From Mycolicibacter sp. MU0102 (lineage in GTDB: Bacteria; Actinomycetota; Actinomycetes; Mycobacteriales; Mycobacteriaceae), in the NCBI RefSeq assembly GCF_963378105.1, contig NZ_OY726398.1, forward strand, positions 868,001 to 932,000: a stretch of DNA of 64,000 bases, in the 5' to 3' direction. The notes beneath the pieces are model-generated. The model did no database searches, was not told the DNA's origin, and worked only from the letters and a program-made list of their open reading frames with translations. Within the stretch, counting starts at the first letter, position 1. The number at the start of each line of letters is the position of its first letter. Both the position numbers and the translations under genes were made by a program. This document shows positions 33,606-41,733 of this stretch, piece after piece.

Positions 33606-33611
33606 TACGAT
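33606..33611 (+). promoter_or_regulatory. -10 element for DoxX-like gene
   Basis: TACGAT, 6 nt before ATG 33618, with a weak TGACTG -35 (33583-33588) 17 bp upstream. This suggests a leaderless start at 33618 rather than GTG 33582. Confidence 0.45.
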
Positions 33612-33617
33612 CGAGCG

Positions 33618-34004
33618 ATGACTGCCGCACCGACAGGACAGCGAAACGCCGCCACCGCCGCGCGAGGGCTCGCCGGGCTGCTGCTGGGCGCCGGGGCAGG
33701 ACATTTCGTCGTCCCTCAACCGTTCGACGCGATCGTTCCGCCGGAGTTGCCGGGCAGCGCACGCATGTACACGTATCTGTCGGGAGTCGCCGAGCTGGTC
33801 ATCGGTGCCCTGCTGTTGTCGCCGCGCACCCGCCGCATGGCCGGGCTGGCCGCGGCCGCTCTGTTCGTTGCGGTGTACCCGGCGAATATCCACTCGGTCC
33901 GGTTGTTCTGGGCCAAACCCTGGTTGCGGGCCGGGGCGATCGCGCGCCTGCCGTTGCAGATTCCGATGATCATCGCGGCGCTGCGGGTGTGGCGCGCCGG
34001 TTAG
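33618..34004 (+). CDS. DoxX-like membrane protein
   Basis: 128 aa, four hydrophobic segments. GLAGLLLGAGAGHFVVPQPFD and YLSGVAELVIGALLLSPRTRR resemble the DoxX/DUF4267 family, whose members support quinone or thiol redox in the membrane. An N-terminal ~10-residue polar tail precedes the first helix. Exact role unknown. It sits between two TetR genes on the same strand. Confidence 0.7.
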   Translation: MTAAPTGQRNAATAARGLAGLLLGAGAGHFVVPQPFDAIVPPELPGSARMYTYLSGVAELVIGALLLSPRTRRMAGLAAAALFVAVYPANIHSVRLFWAKPWLRAGAIARLPLQIPMIIAALRVWRAG

Positions 34005-34037
34005 TCCGCCCGGCAGCGGTGGATTCAGGAGGAATGG

Positions 34038-34667
34038 GTGGCCTACATCAAGGCGACCGAGCGTGAGGGGCAGATTGTCGCGGCCGCAATGCGCGTACTG
34101 CGTGACGTTGGCGTAGCGGGCACGACGTTGCGTGGGGTTGCCGCTGAAGCCGGAATCCCACTGGGCACATTGCACTACGTCTTTCCGTCCAAGGACCTGC
34201 TGCTGCGTGCAGTGATCGCCGCGGTCATGGACGACGTTGTGGACGCGGTGCGCGCCGATCTGCAGCTCGACCGGGGGGTGGCCCATGCGCTGCGGCAGGG
34301 GGTGACGAACTTCTGGACCACGTTGGTGGAAAGCGACACCGGCCTGCAGATCATGCAATACGAGCTGGCCATGTACTCGGTGCGCAGCGAAGGCTCCGGC
34401 GGCCTGGCCCAGCTGCAATATGAGCGCTACACCGCGCTCGTCACCGAGTTCTGCTCCCAAGCCGCGCAGGCGGCGGGGGAGCGCTGCGCCGTCGATTTCG
34501 ACAGTCTCGGACGGCTCGCGCTTGCCCTGGTGGACGGCCTGATCGTGCAGTACGTGACAAACCCGGACTCCGAGCGGGCACGACGCGACCTCGACCGCGC
34601 CGTGGACATGGTCGTGCGATTCGCCGATCCGCAGCCCGTCGGCAAACGCCCGCGCCGCACCGGCTGA
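34038..34667 (+). CDS. TetR-family regulator
   Basis: 209 aa. GTG 34038 is preceded by AGGAGGA (34027-34033). The N-terminal HTH reads TEREGQIVAAAMRVLRDVGVAGTTLRGVAAEAGIPLGTLHYVFPSKDLL. Its LHYVF rather than LYYHF helix places it near the BetI/KstR-like branch. It ends 72 bp before the amine oxidase start, whose promoter carries a small operator-like repeat, so that gene is its likely target. Confidence 0.82.
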   Translation: MAYIKATEREGQIVAAAMRVLRDVGVAGTTLRGVAAEAGIPLGTLHYVFPSKDLLLRAVIAAVMDDVVDAVRADLQLDRGVAHALRQGVTNFWTTLVESDTGLQIMQYELAMYSVRSEGSGGLAQLQYERYTALVTEFCSQAAQAAGERCAVDFDSLGRLALALVDGLIVQYVTNPDSERARRDLDRAVDMVVRFADPQPVGKRPRRTG

Positions 34668-34703
34668 GTCCATCGACTACTGCCCGCCGATCAGCATGAA
34701 TCC

Positions 34704-34732
34704 TTGACTCGGTCGGTTGACCGACTTAGATT
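34704..34732 (+). promoter_or_regulatory. Promoter with internal dyad, amine oxidase gene
   Basis: TTGACT (34704-34709), a 17-bp spacer and TAGATT (34727-34732) match the SigA consensus closely. The GTG start at 34740 is 7 nt further, so the mRNA is probably leaderless. The spacer contains GTCGG-TTGA-CCGAC (34712-34725), a perfect dyad well placed for a repressor such as the TetR encoded just upstream. Confidence 0.65.
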
Positions 34733-34739
34733 ACGGGGC

Positions 34740-36056
34740 GTGAAGTCAGACGACGGAGCGATGGCCAGCACGGTGGCCGTCGTGGGTGCGGGGATGTCCG
34801 GACTGACAGCTGCCCGCGAGCTGCACCGCGCCGGCGTCGACGTGCTCGTTTTGGAGGCCGCGGACCGGCTCGGCGGACGGGCCATGACCGAGACGAGCGC
34901 GTTGGGGTCACGGGTGGACCTCGGCGGTCAGTGGATCGGCCACGACCACCACCGGCTCAAGGCGCTGGCTTCTGAACTGGGCGCCACGCAGTTTCGAATG
35001 CACTCTCGGCCGTTGCCCATCGTGGTCGACGGATCGCGGAGAGTGCGGGCAGCGGCGCCCTCGATGTTGGCGACCCTTCTCGTGCTCGTCGGCGTCGAAG
35101 CCCTGTCTCGCATCGCCAAGACGCAACGGTGGAATGCCACCACGGTGCAGGCCTGGCTGCGCCGAGTCCCGGGGCGCGCTCGGCGGCTGCTCGAAGTGCT
35201 TGCGTACATCTCGTGGACCGCTGACCTTAATCGCTGCTCCATTCACGCGATGGCGCAGAGCATCCGCCAGCAGGGCGGGCTGCGAACCATGTTGGCGACG
35301 GCCGGGGGCGCCCAGGAGTCCTTGGTCGCCGAAGGGATCGGCTCGCTGATCGAGGGCCTGGCCGCCGAACTCGGTCCGCGAGTGCTTCCGGGGCGCCGGG
35401 TCACCTCGATCGTGCAGAGCGGCGATGGCGTCACCATCGGAACGACCGCGGGTGACGTCCGTGCCGCGAAAGTCATTGTGACGGTGCCGCCGCCACTCAC
35501 CGGACGAATCACCTACGAGCCGCCGCTCCCGCCCGGCCGTGCCGCCTTGGCGTCCGATACCTATATGGGTTCGGTGTACAAGGGCGTGGCGGTCTATTCA
35601 CGCCCGTTCTGGAGGGATCGAGCGGGCGGCGAGTTCCTGGTCCTGGATAAACCCGGACGCGCAGTGTTCGACACCGGCGCGCCGGGCGGCCCCGGCCATC
35701 TGTGCGTGCTGGTGGGGGGACCGGAGGCGCGCGAGCTCGACCGACTGGAGGCCGCCGAGCGGCGCAACGCGGTGCTCGGTGCGCTGGCCCGCTACGTCGG
35801 TCCCGACGTTCTCGAACCGGCGAGCTGGCACGAAAAATCTTGGCACCTCGATGAATACGTCGGCGGCGGCTACGTCGCACTGGCGCTGCCCGGGACTACC
35901 GACGGTATCCCGCCGATCGAGTGCACCCCGACCGGCGACATTCATTGGGCGGGTACCGAGACGGCGCGCGAGCACGCGGGTTACATCGAGGGCGCCATCG
36001 AATCGGGCACCCGGGCGGCCCGTGAGGTGCTCGAGGCGCTGTCGGTCTCCTGGTGA
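34740..36056 (+). CDS. Flavin monoamine oxidase family protein
   Basis: 438 aa. The FAD dinucleotide motif VAVVGAGMSGLTAARELHRAG (about 9-29) is followed by LEAADRLGGRA and LGGQWIGHDHHRL, the GG-doublet arrangement of monoamine/polyamine oxidases. The C-terminal substrate-FAD loop is WAGTETAREHAGYIEGAIESG. It should oxidise an amine or similar substrate with oxygen, releasing peroxide. The substrate is not visible. GTG 34740 is chosen because of the promoter; the frame runs on to TTG 34704. Confidence 0.85.
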   Translation: MKSDDGAMASTVAVVGAGMSGLTAARELHRAGVDVLVLEAADRLGGRAMTETSALGSRVDLGGQWIGHDHHRLKALASELGATQFRMHSRPLPIVVDGSRRVRAAAPSMLATLLVLVGVEALSRIAKTQRWNATTVQAWLRRVPGRARRLLEVLAYISWTADLNRCSIHAMAQSIRQQGGLRTMLATAGGAQESLVAEGIGSLIEGLAAELGPRVLPGRRVTSIVQSGDGVTIGTTAGDVRAAKVIVTVPPPLTGRITYEPPLPPGRAALASDTYMGSVYKGVAVYSRPFWRDRAGGEFLVLDKPGRAVFDTGAPGGPGHLCVLVGGPEARELDRLEAAERRNAVLGALARYVGPDVLEPASWHEKSWHLDEYVGGGYVALALPGTTDGIPPIECTPTGDIHWAGTETAREHAGYIEGAIESGTRAAREVLEALSVSW

Positions 36057-36068
36057 AGCACGGCGCGG

Positions 36069-36329
36069 TCAGGCCTGGCGTTGTCCGTAGCGGCGGCGGA
36101 ACTTCTCGACCTGCCCGGCGGAGTCGACGATTCGGCTGTTTCCGGTCCAGAACGGATGTGACGCCGCGCTGATCTCCACGATCACCAGCGGGTAGCTGCG
36201 AGGGCCCGCCGGGGTGGGCCACTCGATGGTGCGGTCGCTGGTCACGGTGGAACGGGTCAGGAACGTCTGGCCGGTGGTGGCGTCCTGGAAGACGACGGGG
36301 TGGTAGTCGGGGTGGATGCCGGGTTTCAT
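36069..36329 (-). CDS. rpmE2: Ribosomal protein L31 type B (zinc-free paralogue)
   Basis: 86 aa. It starts KPGIHPDYHPVVF and contains SHPFWTGNSRIVDSAGQVEKF, the standard type B L31 pattern. It lacks the CxxC zinc ligands of the ordinary L31. Under zinc starvation such paralogues replace the zinc form on the ribosome. The ATG at 36329 overlaps the end of the upstream CobW-like gene by 4 bp, so both are expressed from the Zur-controlled promoter at 37.5 kb. The frame upstream of 36329 is a shadow of the CobW gene. Confidence 0.93.
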   Translation of the reverse strand: MKPGIHPDYHPVVFQDATTGQTFLTRSTVTSDRTIEWPTPAGPRSYPLVIVEISAASHPFWTGNSRIVDSAGQVEKFRRRYGQRQA

Positions 36330-37516
36330 CGCTGGTCTCCGTCTTGAGTGCGGTACGGGGAAATATCTGCTGTGGCCGTTGGGGTCTCGTCGCACGGTTC
36401 CTGGTGGTGGTCGCCGAACGGGTCGGGGTAGCCGGCCCACTGATGCGTGCTGCGCAACTCGTCGTCGGTGAGCAGAGCCTCCGACAGGGTTTCGCGGATC
36501 TGCTCGGGTCGGGCGCCGCAGACCAGAACCACCAGCGAGGTGTGCCGGTCGCCGTAGCGGTGGTCCCAGATCAGATCCGCGAACGCATGCCGCTCCGGGG
36601 ACACGCGGGCGGCCTCCTCCGCTGTCATCGCGGCCAGCCACTTGCCCACCGCGCAGGTATGCAACCCGCCACCCGCGGACTCCAGCCAGATCGCTCGCTC
36701 GCCCCGGTTGGCCAACCACAGCCGCCCGCGTGCCCGGATCACCCCGTCGAGTAGCGCATCGAGGGCCGCGTGCAGGCGTTGCGGATGAAACGGTCGGCGG
36801 GCGTGGAATTCGATCAGCTCAACCGCGCCGTCGGGCCGCAGCGGCGGTTGACCGGCCAGCAGCGGGGCGTGTGGATCATCGGCTCGACCGCGGCGGGCGC
36901 CGTCGTCGAGGTGGGTCAGTGCCTGTTCAAGGCGATCGGTTCCGGCGGTGATGCGTGCCAGCGGAGCCAACCGGCGCAGTACCGCCAGAGCCGTCGGGTC
37001 TGGGGCGTAAACCACCAGGGCGTCGGCGGATTCGGCCTGGCCGACCACCACCTGGGCGATGGTGCGGCCGTCGTCGAGTTCGTCGTCGCCGAGCGCTTGC
37101 GGCAGCCACGCGGTGGCATCCAGGCAGGTGACGACCGCGGCGACCGCCACATCTCGACCGGCCGGTCCATCGATGTATCCCGGTCCCACGCGGACCCGCA
37201 CGTTGCGGATCGCCCAGCAGATGGGCTGCGGCTCCAGCCAATTGGGCAGCTGAACGACGATGCGTTCAACGCCGGCCCGCCGGTGCAGTCGGCGCAACAG
37301 GACCAGCAGGTCGTTGCGCAGGGTGCAGGACACACAACCGTGCGCCAGCTCCAGGGCCAACGTCGTGGCAACCGCTGTCGTGCTGGTGGTTTCTCGCACC
37401 ACCACGTGACCGTCCAGGCCGTAGGCGACGGTCACCGTGCCCGCCTTGGCCTGCAAGGCTTTGGTCGCTGCGTCGGTGCCGTACTGCCCGGCCACCAGGA
37501 TCACCGGAGTCCGCAT
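36326..37516 (-). CDS. CobW/COG0523-type metal GTPase-like protein
   Basis: About 396 aa from ATG 37516 (AGGAGG just upstream; ATG 37519 also possible). The fold resembles COG0523 zinc chaperones and M. tuberculosis Rv0106. The P-loop position reads VAGQYGTDAATKAL rather than GxxGxGKT, so GTP binding is doubtful. The metal motif, normally GCxCC, reads GCVSC. The C-terminal CobW_C segment has FHARRPFHPQRLHAALD and ends Asp/Glu/His-rich (HHQEPCDE). It likely helps distribute scarce zinc; the partner is unknown. It is co-transcribed with L31 type B. Confidence 0.8.
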   Translation of the reverse strand: MRTPVILVAGQYGTDAATKALQAKAGTVTVAYGLDGHVVVRETTSTTAVATTLALELAHGCVSCTLRNDLLVLLRRLHRRAGVERIVVQLPNWLEPQPICWAIRNVRVRVGPGYIDGPAGRDVAVAAVVTCLDATAWLPQALGDDELDDGRTIAQVVVGQAESADALVVYAPDPTALAVLRRLAPLARITAGTDRLEQALTHLDDGARRGRADDPHAPLLAGQPPLRPDGAVELIEFHARRPFHPQRLHAALDALLDGVIRARGRLWLANRGERAIWLESAGGGLHTCAVGKWLAAMTAEEAARVSPERHAFADLIWDHRYGDRHTSLVVLVCGARPEQIRETLSEALLTDDELRSTHQWAGYPDPFGDHHQEPCDETPTATADISPYRTQDGDQR

Positions 37517-37527
37517 CATCCTCCTAT

Positions 37528-37542
37528 TGAAAATCATTGTCA
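37528..37542. promoter_or_regulatory. Zur-type box 1 (CobW/L31 side)
   Basis: TGAAAATCATTGTCA has a 7-1-7 dyad with six of seven bases paired, matching the mycobacterial Zur consensus style (TGAnAATCATTnTCA). It is 9 bp upstream of ATG 37519, so bound Zur would block transcription or the early transcript. Confidence 0.75.
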
Positions 37543-37582
37543 TTAAGGCCGTTCCTACGGTAGCCTCCAGCGCGTCGCTTGT

Positions 37583-37597
37583 CGACAATCATTGTCA
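37583..37597. promoter_or_regulatory. Zur-type box 2 (ribosomal paralogue side)
   Basis: CGACAATCATTGTCA, a 7-1-7 dyad with six of seven bases paired, is 23 bp before the L28 start at 37621. With box 1 it gives each arm of the divergent unit its own operator. Confidence 0.75.
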
Positions 37598-37620
37598 ATA
37601 AGGGTTGAAGGAGAGCTCCG

Positions 37621-37857
37621 TTGTCTGCACGCTGCCAAGTCACCGGCCGGGTGCCCGGATTCGGGAATGCGGTGTCGCACTCGCATCGCCGCACCCGGCG
37701 CCGCTGGTCGCCGAACATCCAGGTCAGGACCTACTACCTGGCGTCGCAAGACCGCCGGATCCGGCTACGGGTCAGCGCGAAGGGCATCAAGGTCATCGAC
37801 CGGGACGGCATCGAGACCGTGGTGGCCCGGTTGCGACGCGAAGGTGAGCGGATCTGA
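37621..37857 (+). CDS. rpmB: Ribosomal protein L28 (zinc-free paralogue)
   Basis: 78 aa. L28 pattern: SARCQVTGRVPGFGNAVSHSHRRTRRRWSPNIQ. The four-Cys zinc site of ordinary L28 is not present; a single Cys remains. It starts at TTG 37621 with AAGGAG (37608-37613) 7 nt upstream. It is the first gene of the L28-L33-S14-S18 operon known in mycobacteria as the Zur-repressed alternative ribosomal set. Confidence 0.92.
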   Translation: MSARCQVTGRVPGFGNAVSHSHRRTRRRWSPNIQVRTYYLASQDRRIRLRVSAKGIKVIDRDGIETVVARLRREGERI

Positions 37858-38021
37858 TGGCGCGCACCGACATTCGTCCCATCGTCAAGCTGCGCTCCAC
37901 CGCGGGCACGGGCTACACCTACGTCACCCGCAAGAACCGGCGCAACGACCCCGACCGCCTGGTGCTGCGCAAGTACGACCCCGTGGTCCGTCGCCATGTC
38001 GACTTTCGGGAGGAGCGCTGA
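37857..38021 (+). CDS. rpmG: Ribosomal protein L33 (zinc-free paralogue)
   Basis: 54 aa, beginning MARTDIRPIVKLRSTAGTGYT and ending VVRRHVDFREER, a typical L33. No Cys at all, so it cannot bind zinc. The start codon shares one base with the L28 stop (TGATG), indicating tight coupling. Confidence 0.93.
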   Translation: MARTDIRPIVKLRSTAGTGYTYVTRKNRRNDPDRLVLRKYDPVVRRHVDFREER

Positions 38022-38024
38022 GTC

Positions 38025-38330
38025 ATGGCCAAAAAATCCAAGATCGTGAAGAACGAGCAGCGCCGCGTGCTGGTGGCCCGCTACGCCGAGCGGCGCGCTG
38101 AGCTCAAGGAAATCATTCGGTCGACGTCGAGCAGCCCGCAGCAGCGACTGGCCGCCCAGAGCGCGCTGGCGCGCCAGCCGCGCGATGCCAGCCCGGTCCG
38201 GTTGCGCAACCGCGACAGCGCCGACGGGCGCCCCCGCGGCTACCTTCGCAAATTCGGACTCTCGCGCGTGCGTATGCGCCAGCTCGCGCACGAAGGCCAC
38301 CTGCCCGGCGTCCGGAAGGCGAGCTGGTAG
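38025..38330 (+). CDS. rpsN2: Ribosomal protein S14 (zinc-free paralogue)
   Basis: 101 aa. MAKKSKIVKNEQRR and RGYLRKFGLSRVRMRQLAHEG identify the long, Cys-free form of S14 (the zinc form is about 61 aa with CxxC). The start is ATG 38025, 3 bp after the L33 stop. This form replaces zinc-S14 in the small subunit under zinc limitation. Confidence 0.93.
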   Translation: MAKKSKIVKNEQRRVLVARYAERRAELKEIIRSTSSSPQQRLAAQSALARQPRDASPVRLRNRDSADGRPRGYLRKFGLSRVRMRQLAHEGHLPGVRKASW

Positions 38331-38594
38331 ATGGCGATCAAACCCAAAGATTCGCGGCGTGTTTCGCGGAGCGCGCCCAGGTCTGTCAAGCCGAACCTGC
38401 TCGCCAAACTGGGCCTGCCGGTGGTCGACTACAAAGACACCGCGACCCTGCGCATCTTCATCTCTCCGCGCGGCAAGATCCGTTCACGTGCCGTCACCGG
38501 CCTCACCGTTCGTCAACAACGCCAGGTCGCGTGCGCCATCAAGAACGCCCGCGAAATGGCACTCCTGCCGTATCCGGGTGTCATCGCCGAGTAA
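38331..38594 (+). CDS. rpsR2: Ribosomal protein S18 (alternative paralogue)
   Basis: 87 aa. The core VDYKDTATLRIFISPRGKIRSR ... TGLTVRQQRQVACAIKNAREMALLPY is diagnostic of S18. The start follows the S14 stop with no gap. It ends the four-gene Zur-linked operon; S18 in this operon is a paralogue of the main rpsR. Confidence 0.93.
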   Translation: MAIKPKDSRRVSRSAPRSVKPNLLAKLGLPVVDYKDTATLRIFISPRGKIRSRAVTGLTVRQQRQVACAIKNAREMALLPYPGVIAE

Positions 38595-38614
38595 TCGGTT
38601 GACGGCTCCCTAGC

Positions 38615-38713
38615 TCAGCCGATGTGGAACACGACCTCCAGAGCCAGGAATCCGAAGACGAGCAGTCCGAGGATTCCGGCGAGTACCGGAAGGAGAAGTA
38701 CTGGGTCTTTCAT
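38615..38713 (-). CDS. Small single-helix membrane ORF
   Basis: 32 residues: start MKDPVLLLPVLAG, a central Leu/Val/Gly/Phe-rich helix and end EVVFHIG. The hydrophobic stretch of about 24 residues suggests one membrane span. A TATAAC element (38729-38724) is 10 nt upstream. It is of the size of KdpF-like mini-proteins, but no kdp genes are near, and I do not assign it. It lies 112 bp downstream of the arylsulfatase on the same strand. Confidence 0.4.
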   Translation of the reverse strand: MKDPVLLLPVLAGILGLLVFGFLALEVVFHIG

Positions 38714-38824
38714 GGATGGAGACGTTATACAGCCGTTGGTTGTAAAAAAAGGGAAAAGTGTTGCCGATCACGCGATCTCGGGACTTTGGTCTGTGATCGC
38801 CGTCACTGCGATTGGCTGCGGTCC

Positions 38825-41152
38825 TCAGGTGTAGGCGACGTGAACCCGGTGGATGTTCCCCTCGAACGGGAACGGTGCGCGCTCCCGGTAGTCCAGGGAC
38901 ACCGGCGAGCCCAGGCAGGTGCCGATGTCGAGGCAGTCGTTGGCGGTGAACAACAACGGTGCGCTGACGGGCACTTGGCCCTCGGCAACGGTGTCGCCGT
39001 TGACGGCGACGGTGATATCGAGCGGTCCGGCCGGGCGAGGCTCCGAATACTGCGTGGTCACGGCAATGGTGGCGCGGCTGGGCGGCACCTTGCTCGCCGT
39101 GCGGATCTTGGTGCGCGACAAGATGAACAGGTTGTACTCGTAGCAGAGATAGCCGTCATCGAAATAGCACGTCAGGCCGCCGGCGCCGGCTCCGAGGGCA
39201 TAGAGCACCCCGTTCGCGTCGGCCGGGATGTCGGCATCGATGGTGACCACGTTGTTCTTGTTGCCAAGCGCCGGCGCGCAGAATTCGGGCATCCGCACGG
39301 TATCGCCGGTGAAGTCCCACTCGGTGTAGGGCGGGGCGATGCGCAGCTCGGGGTGATAGACGGGCACCCACAGGCCACCGCCGATGGGCAGCACCGCATT
39401 GCGGGCTGCCTCCACCATGAACATCTCGCGCAGCTGGGCGAGCTTCTCGGGCAGCTGATCGGCCAGGTCGTGGGCTTGTGACCAGTCCTCGTCGAGGTTG
39501 TAGAGCTCCCACGCATCGGCATCGGGGGTCCAGGTGGCGATGCCGCCCGGTTGGCCGGGCACCCACGGCAGCCGGGGCCCGCGAGCCGACGCCATCCACC
39601 CGTCGTGGTAGATCGCCCGACTGCCCATGATCTCGAAGTACTGGGTCTTCTTGCCGCCCGGCGCTTCCCGGTCGGCCAGCGTGCGCGCGAAGCTTGCTCC
39701 GGCCAAGGCCATCTGTGGTTGTCCGTGCACCGTCTGCGGTGCTGCGATCCCGACGACTTCGTAGATGGTCGGCACCACGTCGTTGCAGTGCAAGAAGACC
39801 TCCCGCGGCACCGGGTCGGCAGCGATCTTCGCTGGCCAGCGCACCACCATCGGGTTGCGGGTGCCGCCCAGATGCGATGCCAGCAGTTTCATGCCCTTGT
39901 ACGGGGTGGATCCGGCCCAGGCCCAGCCCGCGTGGTACTGGTTGTCGACCAGGGGAGATCCCAGCACGTCCAGGCCGCCGAGTGCGTCGAGGGCATCGAT
40001 GTGCTGACGCACGGTGGTGGGGATCCCGTTCTGGGCCAGCAGTTCCGAGATGGTGCCGTTCTGGCCTTCGCCGGAGGAGCCGTTGTCGCCCCAGATGTAC
40101 AAGAACAGTGTGTTGTCGGCGTAGCCGAGGGTTTCCAGCTCGTCGGCGATGCGGCCGACCTGAACGTCGACGTGCTCGGCGTAACCGGCGGCGACCTCCA
40201 TCAGCCGGCGTTGGAACGGCTTTTCATCCTCGGGGATGTCGTCCCAGGCGGTCAGGGTCTCGTCGCGTTCGGTGAGCGAACAGTCCTGGGGAATCCAGCC
40301 TTTGGTCTTGGCTCGTTCGAACACCCGCTGGCGGTAGGCGTCCCAGCCGTCGTCGAACTTCCCGGCGTACTTGTCGGCCCACTCCTTCATGACGTGATGC
40401 GGGCCGTGCAGGCATCCGCTGGCCCAGTACATGAAGAACGGTTTGCCGGCGTTGAAGGCCTTGTGTCGGCGCAGCCAGGAGATGGCGTCATCGGCCAGGT
40501 CCTCGGACAGGTGATAGCCCTCTTCGGGTGTCCTCGGTGGGGCCACCACGGTGGTGTTGCGGACCAGGTTGGGCTCATACTGCGATGCCTCCCCGGCCAA
40601 GAATCCATAGAAGTATTCGAAACCCAAACCGGTGGGCCAGTTTTCGAAGGGGCCAGCGGCGGTGGTCTCTTCCGCGGGAGTGTTGTGCCACTTGCCGAAG
40701 GCCGACGTGGCGTAACCGTACTGCTTGAGTACTTCGGCCACGGTGGCGCTCGACGCGGGGATCTTGCCGGCGTAGCCGTCCCAGTCGTTGGCCAACTCGG
40801 CGATCTGTCCGTTGCCGATCTCGTGGTGATTGCGGCCGGTGAGCAACGACGCCCGGGTGGGTGAGCACATGGCTGTGGTGTGAAACCGGTTGTAGGACAC
40901 GCCTTGGCCGCAGATCCGGTCGAGGGTGGCGGTGTTCACCTCGCCGCCGAACGTTGACGGCAGCCCGGGGCCGGCATCGTCGATAAGCACGATCACCACA
41001 TTGGGCGCATCGGCGTGCAGCCGTTGCGGGACCGCCCGCGGACTGTAGGTCGACTCCTGCAGGGTCCGGCCCGCGACACTGCCCGAGCCGACCGGCGGGA
41101 ACGGCAACACCGCGCCGTTGGGCAACACCGGAGCCACTACTTGATCGCCCAA
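38825..41152 (-). CDS. Arylsulfatase
   Basis: About 775 aa. The start is taken as TTG 41152 because AGGAGA (41164-41159) is 6 nt upstream; the frame continues to 41266 but that would overlap the ArsR gene. Sulfatase landmarks are the metal-binding NVVIVLIDDAG, the formylglycine site CSPTRASLLTGR (Cys-type, modified in the cell), and GKWHNTP and WGDNGSSGEGQNGT with further metal ligands. The C-terminal ~220 residues form the extra beta domain seen in mycobacterial AtsA/AtsD. It hydrolyses sulfate esters; no signal peptide is seen. Confidence 0.9.
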   Translation of the reverse strand: MGDQVVAPVLPNGAVLPFPPVGSGSVAGRTLQESTYSPRAVPQRLHADAPNVVIVLIDDAGPGLPSTFGGEVNTATLDRICGQGVSYNRFHTTAMCSPTRASLLTGRNHHEIGNGQIAELANDWDGYAGKIPASSATVAEVLKQYGYATSAFGKWHNTPAEETTAAGPFENWPTGLGFEYFYGFLAGEASQYEPNLVRNTTVVAPPRTPEEGYHLSEDLADDAISWLRRHKAFNAGKPFFMYWASGCLHGPHHVMKEWADKYAGKFDDGWDAYRQRVFERAKTKGWIPQDCSLTERDETLTAWDDIPEDEKPFQRRLMEVAAGYAEHVDVQVGRIADELETLGYADNTLFLYIWGDNGSSGEGQNGTISELLAQNGIPTTVRQHIDALDALGGLDVLGSPLVDNQYHAGWAWAGSTPYKGMKLLASHLGGTRNPMVVRWPAKIAADPVPREVFLHCNDVVPTIYEVVGIAAPQTVHGQPQMALAGASFARTLADREAPGGKKTQYFEIMGSRAIYHDGWMASARGPRLPWVPGQPGGIATWTPDADAWELYNLDEDWSQAHDLADQLPEKLAQLREMFMVEAARNAVLPIGGGLWVPVYHPELRIAPPYTEWDFTGDTVRMPEFCAPALGNKNNVVTIDADIPADANGVLYALGAGAGGLTCYFDDGYLCYEYNLFILSRTKIRTASKVPPSRATIAVTTQYSEPRPAGPLDITVAVNGDTVAEGQVPVSAPLLFTANDCLDIGTCLGSPVSLDYRERAPFPFEGNIHRVHVAYT

Positions 41153-41219
41153 CGCCAGTCTCCTTATCTCGGGTGCACCGTCCACGGCCTCGAAGACATC
41201 GTCGTATGCCGCAGGCCGT

Positions 41220-41618
41220 TCAGCTACTCGAACCGCCTCGTGGCGGGTCGGGCGCCAGGCTGCCATCCGGGGCGATGTGGGCGAAGATCTGCTGGAGCAG
41301 GGTCAAGATGTGCGGGTCATCCACGGTGTAGATGTGGTGGCGCCCGTCACGGCGTGCATTGATCAGCCCGGCCAATCTCAGCTTGGTCAAGTGCTGGCTC
41401 ATGGTGGCGACGTTGACGCCGGCTCGGCCCGCCAGGGTTGTCACGTCGTAGGCGTCCTGGGCGGCCAGCCACATCACGTGTAGGCGTGCCGGACTGCTGA
41501 GCAGCGCGAACGTACTCGCGGCGGAGGCCAGTTGGGGTTGGGTGGGCTCGTCGTGCCGGGTGACTGAACTGATTTTTTCGGGCAGCCGTTCTTCATCTTT
41601 AGACATGTCGGCATTCAT
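41220..41618 (-). CDS. ArsR-family regulator
   Basis: About 132 aa from ATG 41618 (GGGAG about 10 nt upstream); starts at 41663 or 41606 are alternatives. Winged-helix ArsR core: LLSSPARLHVMWLAAQDAYDVTTLAGRAGVNVATMSQHLTKLRLAGLINARRDGRHHIYTV. Metal ligands are not obvious as a CxC motif; DPHILTLLQQIFAHIAPD near the end could supply His/Asp ligands as in nickel/cobalt or zinc sensors. Divergent from the CtpI-like pump, it likely controls pump export. Operator candidate: TTGCGCAA (41668-41675) between them. Confidence 0.8.
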   Translation of the reverse strand: MNADMSKDEERLPEKISSVTRHDEPTQPQLASAASTFALLSSPARLHVMWLAAQDAYDVTTLAGRAGVNVATMSQHLTKLRLAGLINARRDGRHHIYTVDDPHILTLLQQIFAHIAPDGSLAPDPPRGGSSS

Positions 41619-41733
41619 TTTGTCCCAACTCCCATGGCGGGATTCGCCGAACGACACATTCATATAGTTGCGCAATCGCCAAAGTATCGCCAGAATTGGG
41701 CAGTTCACGCGGCATATTGGCCGCCCGGCGGGT

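Noticed and set aside
37734..38300. Minus-strand ORF across the ribosomal protein operon
   Set aside because: Antisense shadow of L28-L33-S14; no ribosome site or domain.
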